From: CAZSCF01 sp964605365
GTDB taxonomy: Bacteria > Patescibacteriota > Minisyncoccia > Moranbacterales > UBA2206
DNA length: 41,546 bases
Direction of reading: 5' to 3'
NCBI GenBank assembly: GCA_964605365.1
Contig: CAZSCF010000005.1
Location: 1 to 41,546, forward strand
In this document: positions 21,431-30,530 of the stretch, in pieces
Layout: each line of letters starts with the position of its first letter
How positions within the stretch are numbered: position 1 is the stretch's first letter
Notes under the pieces: model-generated
Database searches by the model: none
What the model was told of the DNA's origin: nothing
Seen by the model: the letters and a program-made list of their open reading frames with translations, nothing else
Position numbers and translations under genes: made by a program

Positions 21431-23911
21431 TTATATGCTAATCCTTAATCTCTCCATAATTTCTTGATTAACAATATCACGATTACGACCATATTTAAGA
21501 CGTGATAATTCTTTAAAGGGTCCAAGCATTTCTTTATTGCCAGCGGTCGGAGGATATGTTTGCATATTAAAAGGTTTACTCACTACGCCGTCAACCAGAA
21601 TTTTAGCAAAAGCGCTGTAATTATCCACATTTACCAGATCATTAACGGCGAAAACCGGCTCAAATTGCTTCGTTAAAATTTCCGCATCCTCCGCTCCTAC
21701 TCGAAAAGATACTATCGATCCGACATTTCCGAAAACTGCCTTGGAAATTTCTTCTTTAAGCTGCGCTATAAACTGATGCGCAATAATCAAATTTAAACGA
21801 TATTTTCTAGCTTCGGATAGAATTTGAGAAATAGAAGATGTAGTCACATTTTGAAATTCATCCATATAAAGATAGAAGTCAACCCTATTATTTTCAGGAG
21901 TACCAACCCTGGAAAGTGATGCCATCAAAATTTTGCCTACAATTACCATTCCTAAAAGCCTGGCGTTTATTTCTCCTATTTTTCCTTTTGAAAGATTGAC
22001 TAATAGTATTTTCTTGTCATCCATTATATTCCGAAAATTAATCGTGCTTTTTTGCTGCGCAATAATTGGACGCATCGTATCATTGGAAATAAATGTAGTG
22101 AGCTTGGAAGTGATATAGGGAACCATATTGGCCAAAGCCGCTTCTCCACCGGCTTTTTCCGCTTCTTTAGTCCAGAAATCAGAAACAATCGGATTATTGC
22201 ACTTGGAAATTTTCATTCTCCTAAATTTTTCGTCCGCCAAAACTTTGGAAATTTCCAAAAGAGTCGAGCCTGAATCCGGATCTTCCATAATGAGAAGCAT
22301 GGCATTTCGCATATATTGTTCAAACATAGGGCCACCGGTCGCCTTCAAATCATAAAGCTGATCAAAGATGCCAATCATTTCATTAATAACAAAAGTTTTT
22401 TGTTCCGGAAAATTAACATCATATTCGAGCATATTGAGACCGAACGGCCTTTCTGTATCGGAAGGATCAAAAACAATTACGTCTTCCGCTCTTTCTTTTG
22501 GCACAGAAGACAAAATATCTTCAATGGCATCGCCATGCGGGTCGATAAAACAAAATCCCTTTCCGTCCTTAGCATCCTGCTTGGCCATCTCTTGAAGAAA
22601 ATTGGATTTTCCTGTTCCAGTTTGCCCGATAGCATACAAATGCCTTCTTCTGTCAACATCTGATAGGCGAATAATTGTTTCTGCATCACGATACTTGTTA
22701 AATCCAAGTCTGAGCCCTTCAACAGGAATATTCAACGGAGGCTGAGCCACATTGGATTTCAGCCATTTTATTTTTGGAGTTTCTACTGTTGAAATCGGAA
22801 AATGAAAAATACTGGCAATCTCCTCCGAATTTAAAATAATAGCATCTTCTTCTATAAAATTTCTAAAAATAAAATCAAAGGAAATGTCTTGTTTCTTGAC
22901 CCTTTTTTTGGAATAAAAATGATTCAAATCGGAATTTTCATATTGAGTAAAAGCATTTTCCAATTGTCCTAATATTTGTTGCGCTCTTTCTCGCGTACCA
23001 GATGAAGCAATCAACCTAATATTAACTTCAAAGCCGGTTTTATTGGCTTTTTGTTCCAAATTTTTTACCAACTCTTGTTCATCCGGAGTAAGTTGCACTG
23101 TCTTTGGGCTATAAGGATTTTTTTCTTCGCCTTTTTTCCTGAAAAACATTTCATGCATAATATTGCCCGCCTCCCGTATAATTTTATCGAAAACAGAAGA
23201 ATTGACATCGTGTAATCTTTTACCCTGCTGCATCTTATGAGCAATATTTCTACCCTTGTATCTCCAGCCGGGATCAGCTGGCCTCAAAACCAATTGAATG
23301 GCTGCGCCTTCATCATTTTCATTTAGTTTGCTGAGAGCATTTGTAATATTGTTCAACGGATCAACTTCCAAATTTTCATAGGTCTTTATAGGAAAGATGT
23401 GCTTTTTCCGTAAATCCAAAACAGCAGCTTCTGTAAAACTCTTAGGATTAAAAATGGTAAAATCGTCCGCTTTTTCTATAGAAGCATTGGGGAAAAAGCT
23501 GTGAATTTGTTTTTCCACGCTTTCTCTGAATTTTTTTGGAATTGCAGCAAAAAAAATTATCTCATCCAGATGTGAAGGCTTGGCGATTTCAAAAGAAATG
23601 CTTGGCACATCATAGAGCAAACGAAAGAAAAATCCTTTTTTATCCTTGATAACCGAAAGAGAAGAAAGAAGCTGCTCCATGGCACCTATTTCTTCTTTCC
23701 AAACCTCCTGCCTTTCACTATTTTGTTCGGATTGTTGAATTTTTTTGACCTTTGTAACCCGAATAATTTCCAAATCTAGATTAAGCGACCTGTTGATTTG
23801 AGCACGAAAACCAAAAAAACTTCGCAAAATCAAAAGACAACCACTTACAAAACTTATAAAAGCTAAAGTGACCAAAAAAATATAAATAACCGAGCTAAAG
23901 GCAGAATCCAT
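21431..23911 (-). CDS. VirD4/TraG/HerA-like conjugation-type ATPase
   Basis: 826 aa. Residues about 8-32 are a membrane segment. A large region (about 60-400) without catalytic motifs resembles the DUF8128-type domain often fused to these ATPases. The RecA-like motor follows: Walker A GQTGTGKS at about 429-436, FIDPHGD, VIVFDPSDTERPFGLNML, and Walker B FYLYMDEFQNV at about 680-690, then sensor-like LNLIIAHQFIAQL. The FIDPHGDAIEDIL and DEFQN signatures are typical of type IV secretion coupling or VirB4-like proteins that pump DNA or protein. It is the last gene of a three-gene operon with two unknown proteins. No relaxase, pilin or VirB6/8/9 gene is in the window, so a complete secretion system cannot be claimed. 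Confidence 0.85.
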   Translation of the reverse strand: MDSAFSSVIYIFLVTLAFISFVSGCLLILRSFFGFRAQINRSLNLDLEIIRVTKVKKIQQSEQNSERQEVWKEEIGAMEQLLSSLSVIKDKKGFFFRLLYDVPSISFEIAKPSHLDEIIFFAAIPKKFRESVEKQIHSFFPNASIEKADDFTIFNPKSFTEAAVLDLRKKHIFPIKTYENLEVDPLNNITNALSKLNENDEGAAIQLVLRPADPGWRYKGRNIAHKMQQGKRLHDVNSSVFDKIIREAGNIMHEMFFRKKGEEKNPYSPKTVQLTPDEQELVKNLEQKANKTGFEVNIRLIASSGTRERAQQILGQLENAFTQYENSDLNHFYSKKRVKKQDISFDFIFRNFIEEDAIILNSEEIASIFHFPISTVETPKIKWLKSNVAQPPLNIPVEGLRLGFNKYRDAETIIRLSDVDRRRHLYAIGQTGTGKSNFLQEMAKQDAKDGKGFCFIDPHGDAIEDILSSVPKERAEDVIVFDPSDTERPFGLNMLEYDVNFPEQKTFVINEMIGIFDQLYDLKATGGPMFEQYMRNAMLLIMEDPDSGSTLLEISKVLADEKFRRMKISKCNNPIVSDFWTKEAEKAGGEAALANMVPYITSKLTTFISNDTMRPIIAQQKSTINFRNIMDDKKILLVNLSKGKIGEINARLLGMVIVGKILMASLSRVGTPENNRVDFYLYMDEFQNVTTSSISQILSEARKYRLNLIIAHQFIAQLKEEISKAVFGNVGSIVSFRVGAEDAEILTKQFEPVFAVNDLVNVDNYSAFAKILVDGVVSKPFNMQTYPPTAGNKEMLGPFKELSRLKYGRNRDIVNQEIMERLRISI

Positions 23912-23946
23912 TTGTTTTTTGTCTTTGTCTTATTTCTTAATTTTTT

Positions 23947-24411
23947 TTAAAACTCTTTTATCAGTCCTTTTTCCACTAAAGCCGAATGGAAATCCTCGGC
24001 CATCATCTTGTCATGAAACTCATCCAAAGCATAATTATCATCCATGTGTTTGGCTACCTTGACAGCATATATCACACCTTTGGTCATTGCCAATTTTATT
24101 AACTTATCAACCCTGGCTTCAGATGTATCTCCCGCAGATGTTTCTTTGGCATCATCGGCCACTGTATCTACCGCATCATCTCCTGAAACTTGCGCAACTT
24201 TCACTTTGGACAATATCTTGGAATAAGTTTTTTCCCTTTCCAATGACTTTTCTTGAGCAACTTCTTTCTTGTCTTCCGTTATTTCTAAATCTTTTATTTC
24301 CTGCATGCCTGGTGAAGCGTCTGTCTCTTTTTTCTCTGCCCTATTCGAAACTCCCAAGAATTTATTTTTCAAATCCAAGTCCCCTTCTTCGATTGGCTCT
24401 AAATTCGACAT
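23947..24411 (-). CDS. Uncharacterised acidic protein in the ATPase operon
   Basis: 154 aa, no family recognised. Residues 1-100 are low-complexity and strongly charged (Glu, Asp, Lys, with Ser/Thr), probably disordered. Residues about 100-154 are more ordered: DKLIKLAMTKGVIYAVKVAKHM, then DDNYALDEFHDKMMAEDFHSALVEKGLI, reading as two to three helices. It has no signal peptide or membrane segment, so it is cytoplasmic. It starts 11 bases after the preceding gene and ends 35 bases before the ATPase start, so it is probably an accessory factor of the ATPase. Confidence 0.65.
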   Translation of the reverse strand: MSNLEPIEEGDLDLKNKFLGVSNRAEKKETDASPGMQEIKDLEITEDKKEVAQEKSLEREKTYSKILSKVKVAQVSGDDAVDTVADDAKETSAGDTSEARVDKLIKLAMTKGVIYAVKVAKHMDDNYALDEFHDKMMAEDFHSALVEKGLIKEF

Positions 24412-24422
24412 ATAATTTTAAA

Positions 24423-25094
24423 TTATTTTTTATTCGCTAATTTTCTTGTTATTTTTATAAGCCATTCTCCGACCCTTTCGCCTGATTCCACAACAACCAA
24501 ATCTGGTTCGATTTCCATTTTTAAAACATATTCGCGTATCTTATCAAGTCTTTTCTTTTTTTCTCCTATGATTTGTTCATAGGGTTTGTCTAAAAAACCG
24601 GTCCATTCTTCGGTATTTTCCCAACCCAAATATTTCAGAAACGACTTAAAATATTCTCCGCATTTTTCCCTGCTTAATGCTGCCATCTGCTCTCCTAATA
24701 AGCCCGCTTCTGATGTTGATTCGATCTTATCAATTTGGCCTTCAATTTTTTCTATATTCTCCTTCAGAACAGCTATGCTCTTTTCTGAAAAATCATCCAA
24801 TTCAAAATCCTTTATTCTATCTTCTCTCGTTTCGCGTCCAACATCCTTGACTTCCAACATTTTATATTTTTCATAATCAGGTATATTTTCTGGCTTGGTT
24901 GTCATATGATTGCCGAATATGCCTTTTAGTCTCTCCAGGGAATCCTTGATATAGTTCATTTCTTGCTCCTTAATTTTTTCATCTTTACTTCGGGACAGGT
25001 CCCTCCCCTGAACCGTTGAAGTTTCTTTTTCTCCTAATTCCGAAGAATGTTCCTTTTTTATTTTTTCCATGTCGTTAACAGTTTCTAAATTCAT
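24423..25094 (-). CDS. Uncharacterised coiled-coil protein, first gene of the ATPase operon
   Basis: 223 aa, no family recognised. The first 45 residues are charged and likely disordered. Helical segments follow, including a coiled-coil stretch (SEKSIAVLKENIEKIEGQIDKI region, about 105-125). Residues about 145-200 contain aromatic-rich KSFLKYLGWENTEEWTGFLD. The last part, EPDLVVVESGERVGEWLIKI, is the most ordered looking. No signal peptide or membrane helix. It is preceded by a clear extended -10 promoter, so it leads the operon with 23947-24411 and the ATPase. Confidence 0.65.
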   Translation of the reverse strand: MNLETVNDMEKIKKEHSSELGEKETSTVQGRDLSRSKDEKIKEQEMNYIKDSLERLKGIFGNHMTTKPENIPDYEKYKMLEVKDVGRETREDRIKDFELDDFSEKSIAVLKENIEKIEGQIDKIESTSEAGLLGEQMAALSREKCGEYFKSFLKYLGWENTEEWTGFLDKPYEQIIGEKKKRLDKIREYVLKMEIEPDLVVVESGERVGEWLIKITRKLANKK

Positions 25095-25175
25095 AACATT
25101 TAAAAAATATACTTCGTAGAAATATAGATTACTTTTAGATAATTTTATTTATATTATACATTTCGTATTGTTTAA

Positions 25176-25184
25176 ATTATACCA
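25176..25184 (-). promoter_or_regulatory. Extended -10 promoter for the ATPase operon
   Basis: Minus strand TGGTATAAT: perfect hexamer with TG extension and no convincing -35. The leader to the ATG at 25094 is about 75 bases. It is divergent from the promoter at 25256-25264. Confidence 0.65.
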
Positions 25185-25255
25185 CAAATTTTTTATTTCG
25201 CATCATCCGTTTGTCTGTGGATAAATATTGACCGGTACATAAATATGGGCTTCTG

Positions 25256-25264
25256 TGATATAAT
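25256..25264 (+). promoter_or_regulatory. Extended -10 promoter for the membrane glycosyltransferase gene
   Basis: TGATATAAT on the plus strand. The expected start near 25271 lies downstream of an in-frame ATG at 25245, which decides for the ATG at 25299 as the true start. Confidence 0.65.
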
Positions 25265-25298
25265 TCAAATATCGGGACAAATTAAACAAAACAAAAAA

Positions 25299-27143
25299 AT
25301 GCAAAAAATTCTTAAAAAAAAATACAAGCTGTTAATATTTTTTTCCTTGCTTTTTGCAATCGTTGTTTCTGTACTAAATGCAAAAAATGACAGTCTGATC
25401 TACGATGAAGCCGCTCATATCCCAGCCGGCTACAGTTATCTTAAGACGTTCGACATGCGCCTTAACCCCGAGCACCCCCCTCTTCTTAAAGATTTGGCCG
25501 CTTTGCCGCTTCTCTTCTTGGATCTTAATTTTGATACGAAAAAAAATTTTTGGAACGAAAATGCCAATGATGCTCAATGGGAAGCAGGAAAATATTTTTT
25601 ATTTAACGCTGGAAATGATCCCGATAAAATAATTTTTTGGTCGAGATTACCAATTATTCTAATTTTTATTCTCTTAGGATTATTCATTTTCAGATGGACC
25701 CGCGAAATGTCCGGGCTTGGCGCCGCATTTTTGGCTTTCATTCTTTTTGTTTTTGATCCGAATTTTTTGGGACACAACCATTATGTCACAACTGACATGG
25801 GAATCGCGGCCTTTATTACTTTTGTTTTTTATTATTTTATTAAATTTCTAAAAGATCCTTCCTGGAAAAATGTTTGGATTTTTACAATTTTTTTAAGCTT
25901 AGTTCAACTCGTTAAATTTTCTTCCGTTCTAATTTTTCCAGTTTTCGGATTAATCCTAACTATTTATTCTTTTGTAAGATTAGCACCTTACAAGCAAAAT
26001 AATGATTTTAACTTTAAAATTAAAACTTTTGCCGAATACTTGGGAAAATTTATTATAGCGTTAGGAGTTTCATTGATTATTGTTTGGATTGCTTACTATT
26101 TCACCACTTTCAATATGCCGAAGGAAAAACTGCCCGAAATAACCAATTTTTATTTTAATAAGGACAATATCCAGGCAATTTTTGCCAAAAAAATAATTTT
26201 CGCTCTCAATGAGAATTCTTTTTTCCGACCAATGGCTGTTTATATTTTCGGGATTTTTAGGGTATTTCAAAGAGTAGTTGGCGGAAATGTTACCTACTTA
26301 TTTGGCGAAATATCTACATCTGGATTTTTTTCCTATTTTCCTTTAGCCTTCCTTTTGAAAACTCCGATCCCTACTTTAGCTTTGATTCTGGGCGCTTCAA
26401 TAATTTCATTTTGTAACATTTTTAATATATTTGGAAAAAAACCGGGGAATAAAGAAGCGGGCTTCTTTTACAGATTTATAACTTTTTCTCGCGCCAAAAC
26501 AGCCGATTTCTTAATGTTGATTTTTATTTTTATCTATTCTTTTACCAGCATCACCGGAAAGTTAAACATAGGGTTTCGCCACCTCTTTCCTATTTTTCCA
26601 TTTATTTTTATTCTCACTGCTAAAACTATTTTTTCCTTCATTGAAGAACTTGAAAATAAAAAAGTTGCCCGATTTGCATATTCCGTTGTTTTTGTTTTTG
26701 CTGCAATGTTGATCATTAATACTGTCAATGCTTACCCAAACTACCTTTCCTATTTTAATGCTTTCGCCGGAGGTCCTAAAAATGGCTATAAATATATAAC
26801 GGATTCCAATGCTGATTGGGGACAAGACCTCAAAAGACTTCAAATATTCCTCAATAGCCACCCGGAAATAGATAAAATCAGATTGAATTATTTTGGTACA
26901 GCTAATGAGGCCTACTATTTAGGTGAGAAATATATCCCCTGGTGGGATGCCAGAAAACCGTTAGAACCAGGATGGTATGGTATTTCTGTCTTATTCTTAC
27001 AGGAAAGCATCTACGATCCTCAAAAACCGGAAAACCAAAGTTATCGCTGGTTGAAAAATAAAAAGCCCGATTATCAAATTGGAGCTTCTATATTGATTTA
27101 CCATATTTCCAAAGCAGAAACAGAAAAGGTAAACAGTCTTTAA
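25299..27143 (+). CDS. Polytopic lipid-carrier-dependent glycosyltransferase (GT39/ArnT-like)
   Basis: 614 aa from the ATG at 25299. The first helix is followed by the catalytic-loop signature YDEAAHIPAGYSYLKTFDMR and NPEHPPLLKDLAALPLL, where the Asp-Glu pair and the His-Pro-Pro are typical of PMT/ArnT-type enzymes that take sugars from polyprenyl phosphate. About 10-12 membrane helices follow. The C-terminal soluble part (about 490-600) contains NYLSYFNAFAGGPKNGYKYI and SNADWGQDLKRLQ. It probably glycosylates proteins or lipids outside the membrane; the sugar and acceptor are unknown. It is the only large plus-strand gene besides rpmE, with its own promoter. Confidence 0.82.
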   Translation: MQKILKKKYKLLIFFSLLFAIVVSVLNAKNDSLIYDEAAHIPAGYSYLKTFDMRLNPEHPPLLKDLAALPLLFLDLNFDTKKNFWNENANDAQWEAGKYFLFNAGNDPDKIIFWSRLPIILIFILLGLFIFRWTREMSGLGAAFLAFILFVFDPNFLGHNHYVTTDMGIAAFITFVFYYFIKFLKDPSWKNVWIFTIFLSLVQLVKFSSVLIFPVFGLILTIYSFVRLAPYKQNNDFNFKIKTFAEYLGKFIIALGVSLIIVWIAYYFTTFNMPKEKLPEITNFYFNKDNIQAIFAKKIIFALNENSFFRPMAVYIFGIFRVFQRVVGGNVTYLFGEISTSGFFSYFPLAFLLKTPIPTLALILGASIISFCNIFNIFGKKPGNKEAGFFYRFITFSRAKTADFLMLIFIFIYSFTSITGKLNIGFRHLFPIFPFIFILTAKTIFSFIEELENKKVARFAYSVVFVFAAMLIINTVNAYPNYLSYFNAFAGGPKNGYKYITDSNADWGQDLKRLQIFLNSHPEIDKIRLNYFGTANEAYYLGEKYIPWWDARKPLEPGWYGISVLFLQESIYDPQKPENQSYRWLKNKKPDYQIGASILIYHISKAETEKVNSL

Positions 27144-27245
27144 AATATCAACACCCAAGCTTGCGACATCAAAAAACCAACGCTTTAAAAACTTAGTTGC
27201 CTGAAATTGATTTGGACTTTATCATTTTTAGTTTGAAATTGTTTT

Positions 27246-28190
27246 TTATTCTTTATCCTTCTTTTTCTTCGTATCAATTTGACTTTCGCCCAACTTGTTT
27301 TCAGTTGCGTTTTTTGTATTTTCTACAGTCTTAAGCTTATAATAAACCTTGTTATTTATTCGAAGATCAAGATATTCCAAGTTGGGGATATCTTCTTTTT
27401 TTATTTTGTCACCGAGAACGGTTTTAAGAACTCCGATACTCTTAGCAAGATCAATTTCACGATTAAAATATATCTTCCAACCATTCTTCGTTTCCACAAT
27501 CAAATCTCCGGAAATTAAGCGTGGTGAAAAAAAATTATTACTTATCTCGATATCAGTTTCATTTTGAATTTTATCACGAACACTTAACACATAATGAACA
27601 AAATCAACATCTAGAGCCTTTTTAGGATCATCGATCGCCTTTGCGCTTTCATCTTTCAAAATTATAAGTGCATCTTCTTCGGCAAATTCCAGCTCAAAAT
27701 TATTTTTCAGCCAGGCCGAACCATTTTCATCTATTAGATAAACATTTTCCCCTGCAGAGAAGATCATTTGAAATTGTTTTTCCTTTATGAAAATTTTTAT
27801 TTTTTCAGGAAATATCTTTTTGACTTCCGCAGTTTCTATTCTATTAAATTTATCCAGCAGATCTCTTTCTGTTCTACTCTTGCTAAAAAGTAATAAATTA
27901 TTTCTGGGAATTATTTTAAGAAATTTTCCGGAATTTTTTTCTTCAACCGTATTTTTGATTTTATCCGAATTGATTTTTTTTGCGCCATCAATCTCAATTG
28001 AAGTTATTGACAAATATGAAGAAAAAAACAAGAAATAAACAACCGTCCCCAGAAAAGCAATCCCCAGAAGATAAAAAAATATTCTGCCCAAGCTACAACC
28101 GGAAATCGTTGCTTTTTTTTCCCGCCACGGCTTTTTTTTTCCGCTTATCACTTTTACTTTATTTTTTTTGTTTTTATTTTTGAAAAACAT
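27246..28190 (-). CDS. ftsQ: FtsQ-type cell division protein (POTRA domain)
   Basis: 314 aa bitopic protein. A very basic cytoplasmic tail (residues 1-30, KNKNKKNKVKV and KKKPWREKK) precedes one membrane helix (about 35-57). An outside POTRA domain begins LSITSIEIDGAKKINSDKI, and the FtsQ/DivIB-like domain follows with ETAEVKKIFPEKIKIFIKEKQ and the strand YLIDENGSAWL. FtsQ joins FtsB-FtsL in divisome assembly. Sequence conservation is low in this family, so the call rests on architecture and the POTRA motif. The C-terminal 30 residues are polar and charged. Confidence 0.8.
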   Translation of the reverse strand: MFFKNKNKKNKVKVISGKKKPWREKKATISGCSLGRIFFYLLGIAFLGTVVYFLFFSSYLSITSIEIDGAKKINSDKIKNTVEEKNSGKFLKIIPRNNLLLFSKSRTERDLLDKFNRIETAEVKKIFPEKIKIFIKEKQFQMIFSAGENVYLIDENGSAWLKNNFELEFAEEDALIILKDESAKAIDDPKKALDVDFVHYVLSVRDKIQNETDIEISNNFFSPRLISGDLIVETKNGWKIYFNREIDLAKSIGVLKTVLGDKIKKEDIPNLEYLDLRINNKVYYKLKTVENTKNATENKLGESQIDTKKKKDKE

Positions 28191-28219
28191 GCAAATGTTT
28201 TTATTGACAATTAAGTATT

Positions 28220-29143
28220 TTAAAATTTCAACATTAAATTTTCTAAAATCAGCCTGACATTGGAATTGGTATCCCTTAAGATTTCCAGGCTTTTTTCTAT
28301 TTCTTCAATAATTTTAAGCGATTTCGAGGCAGAAATTTTCAGGTTGTTTTTTTTCAAAAGAGATTGACGTAAAAGAATAATCCAAAAACCCAATTCTTCG
28401 CAAGACATTTCCCTTTCTTTGCTCATCTCTTCAGCCAAAAAAAACTTTTCCGTTAAAGTTTGATTAATCAGATTTTCCAGTCTGTGTCGAATTTTTTTTC
28501 TTTTCGCTAGTTCATTTTCATCATTTATTAATTTCAAAATCAGTCCGGGCCGTCCAAGTGACCAAAAAATTATTTCATCCTCATTGCTCGACTCGTGAAA
28601 AATATTTTCCTTTTTCGCCCACTTTTTAATTTCAATTTCAGACAAAGCGTTAAATTTAATTTTTTGACAACGAGATGTAATTGTCGGCAAAAGTTTTTTG
28701 TCATTTTTGACCACTAAAATAATAACTGAAAAAGCATTCGGCTCCTCAAGAGTTTTAAGTAAAGCATTTTGAGCCTGCTTGTTGATTTTTTCAGCCTCAT
28801 CAATAATTGCCACCTTGTATTTGCCATTTTCGGGAAAAAAACTAAATTGCCGTTGAAGCTCCCTAATTTGCTCCACTTTTATTTCTTTTTTTTGGGAAGC
28901 TGTCTTGCTACTCAGAGCGGCTCCGCCTTTAGCAAATTTTATTTCCTCCTCCGGACGAATAACTACTAAATTTGAATTTATTCTTTGGCCACTCTTGCCT
29001 GTTAGTTTTTCGGCTAAGCTCATGGCTATCATAAATTTTCCCACATTTTCCGGCCCCAAAAAAAGATAAGCATGTGCCAATTTGTTTTTTTCTACGCTTT
29101 TATTTAATATGTTTAATTGTTTTTTGTGACCGACAATTTGCAT
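28220..29143 (-). CDS. holB: DNA polymerase III delta' subunit
   Basis: Clamp-loader subunit, 307 aa from the ATG at 29143 (MQIVGHKKQLNILNKSV); the upstream open frame overlaps the neighbouring glycosyltransferase. The P-loop GPENVGKF lacks the usual Ser/Thr after Lys, as expected of a non-hydrolysing delta'. VAIIDEAEKINKQAQNALLK (Walker B-like) and TLEEP, then LPTITSRCQKIKF with the SRC motif, are diagnostic. A helical C-terminal collar domain follows. A basic stretch with AALSSKTASQKKE is inserted before the Walker B strand. Delta' rather than DnaX is favoured by the degenerate P-loop and lack of zinc-binding Cys. It lies 4 bases from the glycosyltransferase stop. Confidence 0.88.
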   Translation of the reverse strand: MQIVGHKKQLNILNKSVEKNKLAHAYLFLGPENVGKFMIAMSLAEKLTGKSGQRINSNLVVIRPEEEIKFAKGGAALSSKTASQKKEIKVEQIRELQRQFSFFPENGKYKVAIIDEAEKINKQAQNALLKTLEEPNAFSVIILVVKNDKKLLPTITSRCQKIKFNALSEIEIKKWAKKENIFHESSNEDEIIFWSLGRPGLILKLINDENELAKRKKIRHRLENLINQTLTEKFFLAEEMSKEREMSCEELGFWIILLRQSLLKKNNLKISASKSLKIIEEIEKSLEILRDTNSNVRLILENLMLKF

Positions 29144-29147
29144 GCTT

Positions 29148-30287
29148 TTATATCTTACTTTGAATGTATTCTCTGATACTTTTAATAAATTTTTCTTTAG
29201 AAAATTCTTCTGCTCTTTGCTTAATAAGATCCTTATCATAGCCATTTTCTTTTTCCACAAACCTGCGAACACAATCGGCAATAATTTCCGGTTCATTGGA
29301 ATTAAAAAATTCCCCGGTCTTTCCTTCAATGATTGTCTCCAGTGCCCCGCCTTTTTGCAAAGCTAAAACCGGAACGCCACAACCCATAGCCTCAACTGGA
29401 GCAATCCCAAAATCATCCTCATTGGCAAAAATAAAAGCTCTGGCGCCCGCATAAATTTGCTGCAATTTTTCCTCGTTTTGAAAACCCAAAAAAGAAACGT
29501 TTTTACCGGCCATTTCTTTTAGTCTCGCTGCCTCTTCGCCTTCTCCCACAATCAATAATGGCAATTTCATTTTATTAAAAGCCTCAATAATTTTATCTAT
29601 TTTTTTATAAGCCGAGAGCCTGGAAACAACCAAAAAATATTTGCCCTCGCCCGAAAGTTGAGCCTTCGGATTCCCGAAGGTTGAGCCTTCGGAAACTTTT
29701 TCAAAGAAATTTACAGGCGGGTAAATAACGGCGCTTTCCCTGCCGTAATATTTTTTTATTCTTCTTTGCGTATAAACAGAATTGGAAATCAAATGCTCTG
29801 GGCGGTCAGCAGCCATTCTGTCCCAAATACGAACGTAGTTTAAAATTAGACGCGCCAAAAAACCGACTCCTTTATTATTTTCCCTTTGCTTTAAATAATT
29901 CTCATTGGCATCCCAAGCAAAACGCATCGGACTGTGCAAATAAGAAATGTGGACAGTATCCAGCCTGGTGACAATTCCTTTTGACCAAACACCGGAGCTA
30001 GAAATTATTAAATCAAAATTCCTAAGATTAAATGTCTCTGGTGCAGTCGACATGAATGGCAAAAGCCATTTTTTTCTTTTGCGTAAAAATTTAGGAAATT
30101 TTTGCAAAAAAGAGGTCTGAATTTCTTTGTCTGCAAATTTTCCTCTCATTTTTTCCTTGTCATAAAGCAAAGTGAAAATTGGTGCTTCAGGAAACATTTC
30201 GCACAACACCTCCAAAACCCTTTCTGCTCCACCATATTGGTCCAAAAAATCATGAACTAAAGCTATTTTTAGGTCCTTTGTATTCAT
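29148..30287 (-). CDS. GT4-family glycosyltransferase with in-frame repeat insertion
   Basis: 379 aa, GT-B fold. The N-terminal domain begins LKIALVHDFLDQYGGAERV, with HSPMRFAWDANENY in the middle. The C-terminal domain has FLVVSRLSAYKKIDKIIEAF, LLIVGEGEEAARL, VSFLGFQNEEKL and FANEDDFGIAPVEAMGCGVPVLA with the catalytic EDDFGIAPVE motif (Glu pair binding the nucleotide-sugar). Retaining enzymes of this kind build surface polysaccharides; the substrate is unknown. Between IYPPVNFF and FLVVSRLS an insertion of about 17 residues (EGSTFGNPKAQLSGEGK) is encoded by a duplicated palindrome. holB follows 4 bases downstream. Confidence 0.9.
   Translation of the reverse strand: MNTKDLKIALVHDFLDQYGGAERVLEVLCEMFPEAPIFTLLYDKEKMRGKFADKEIQTSFLQKFPKFLRKRKKWLLPFMSTAPETFNLRNFDLIISSSGVWSKGIVTRLDTVHISYLHSPMRFAWDANENYLKQRENNKGVGFLARLILNYVRIWDRMAADRPEHLISNSVYTQRRIKKYYGRESAVIYPPVNFFEKVSEGSTFGNPKAQLSGEGKYFLVVSRLSAYKKIDKIIEAFNKMKLPLLIVGEGEEAARLKEMAGKNVSFLGFQNEEKLQQIYAGARAFIFANEDDFGIAPVEAMGCGVPVLALQKGGALETIIEGKTGEFFNSNEPEIIADCVRRFVEKENGYDKDLIKQRAEEFSKEKFIKSIREYIQSKI
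29651..29693. repeat. Two tandem REP-like palindromes inside a coding sequence
   Basis: Two copies of a 20-base element (29651-29670, 29674-29693) with a 23-base period. Copy 2 has the perfect arms CCGAAGG/CCTTCGG around TTGAG; copy 1 has one A for G in the left arm. Both lie in frame within the glycosyltransferase gene, in the loop before the C-terminal GT-B domain. Confidence 0.7.
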
Positions 30288-30471
30288 TTTATTTTAGCAA
30301 TAAATATTGAGTATTAACGGTATTTATGCTATATTTTATCCATAAATCGGTTACACTGTATTATACTAAAATTTCACACAACATACAATTTTGCTTTTAG
30401 CGCACCATGCAATAAAAACTTCGCATAAACTCCGCCCATTAGGCGAAATTGCATTATAAAAATAAATTTGT

Positions 30472-30502
30472 CAAAAAAAGAGAGCTGGTAAGCCTCTTAT
30501 TT
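30472..30502 (-). terminator. Rho-independent terminator of the gap-broken GT4 gene
   Basis: Minus strand: AAGAGGCT with AGC-T-CTCTT (8 bp with one bulged T) around TACC, then seven T. The spacer 30288-30530 otherwise holds only AT-rich sequence and a 9-bp inverted repeat (AATCCTTGC/GCAAGGATT) overlapping the gene's 3' end. Confidence 0.7.
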
Positions 30503-30530
30503 TTATAGTCATTCATAATCCTTGCCAAGG

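Noticed and set aside
25245..25298. Glycosyltransferase start at 25245
   Set aside because: This ATG lies upstream of the predicted transcription start from the extended -10 at 25256-25264, and the added residues do not look like a signal or membrane start.
29144..29329. Longer HolB start at 29329
   Set aside because: It would overlap the 3' end of the upstream glycosyltransferase by about 180 bases, and the family start MQIVGHKKQ lies at 29143.
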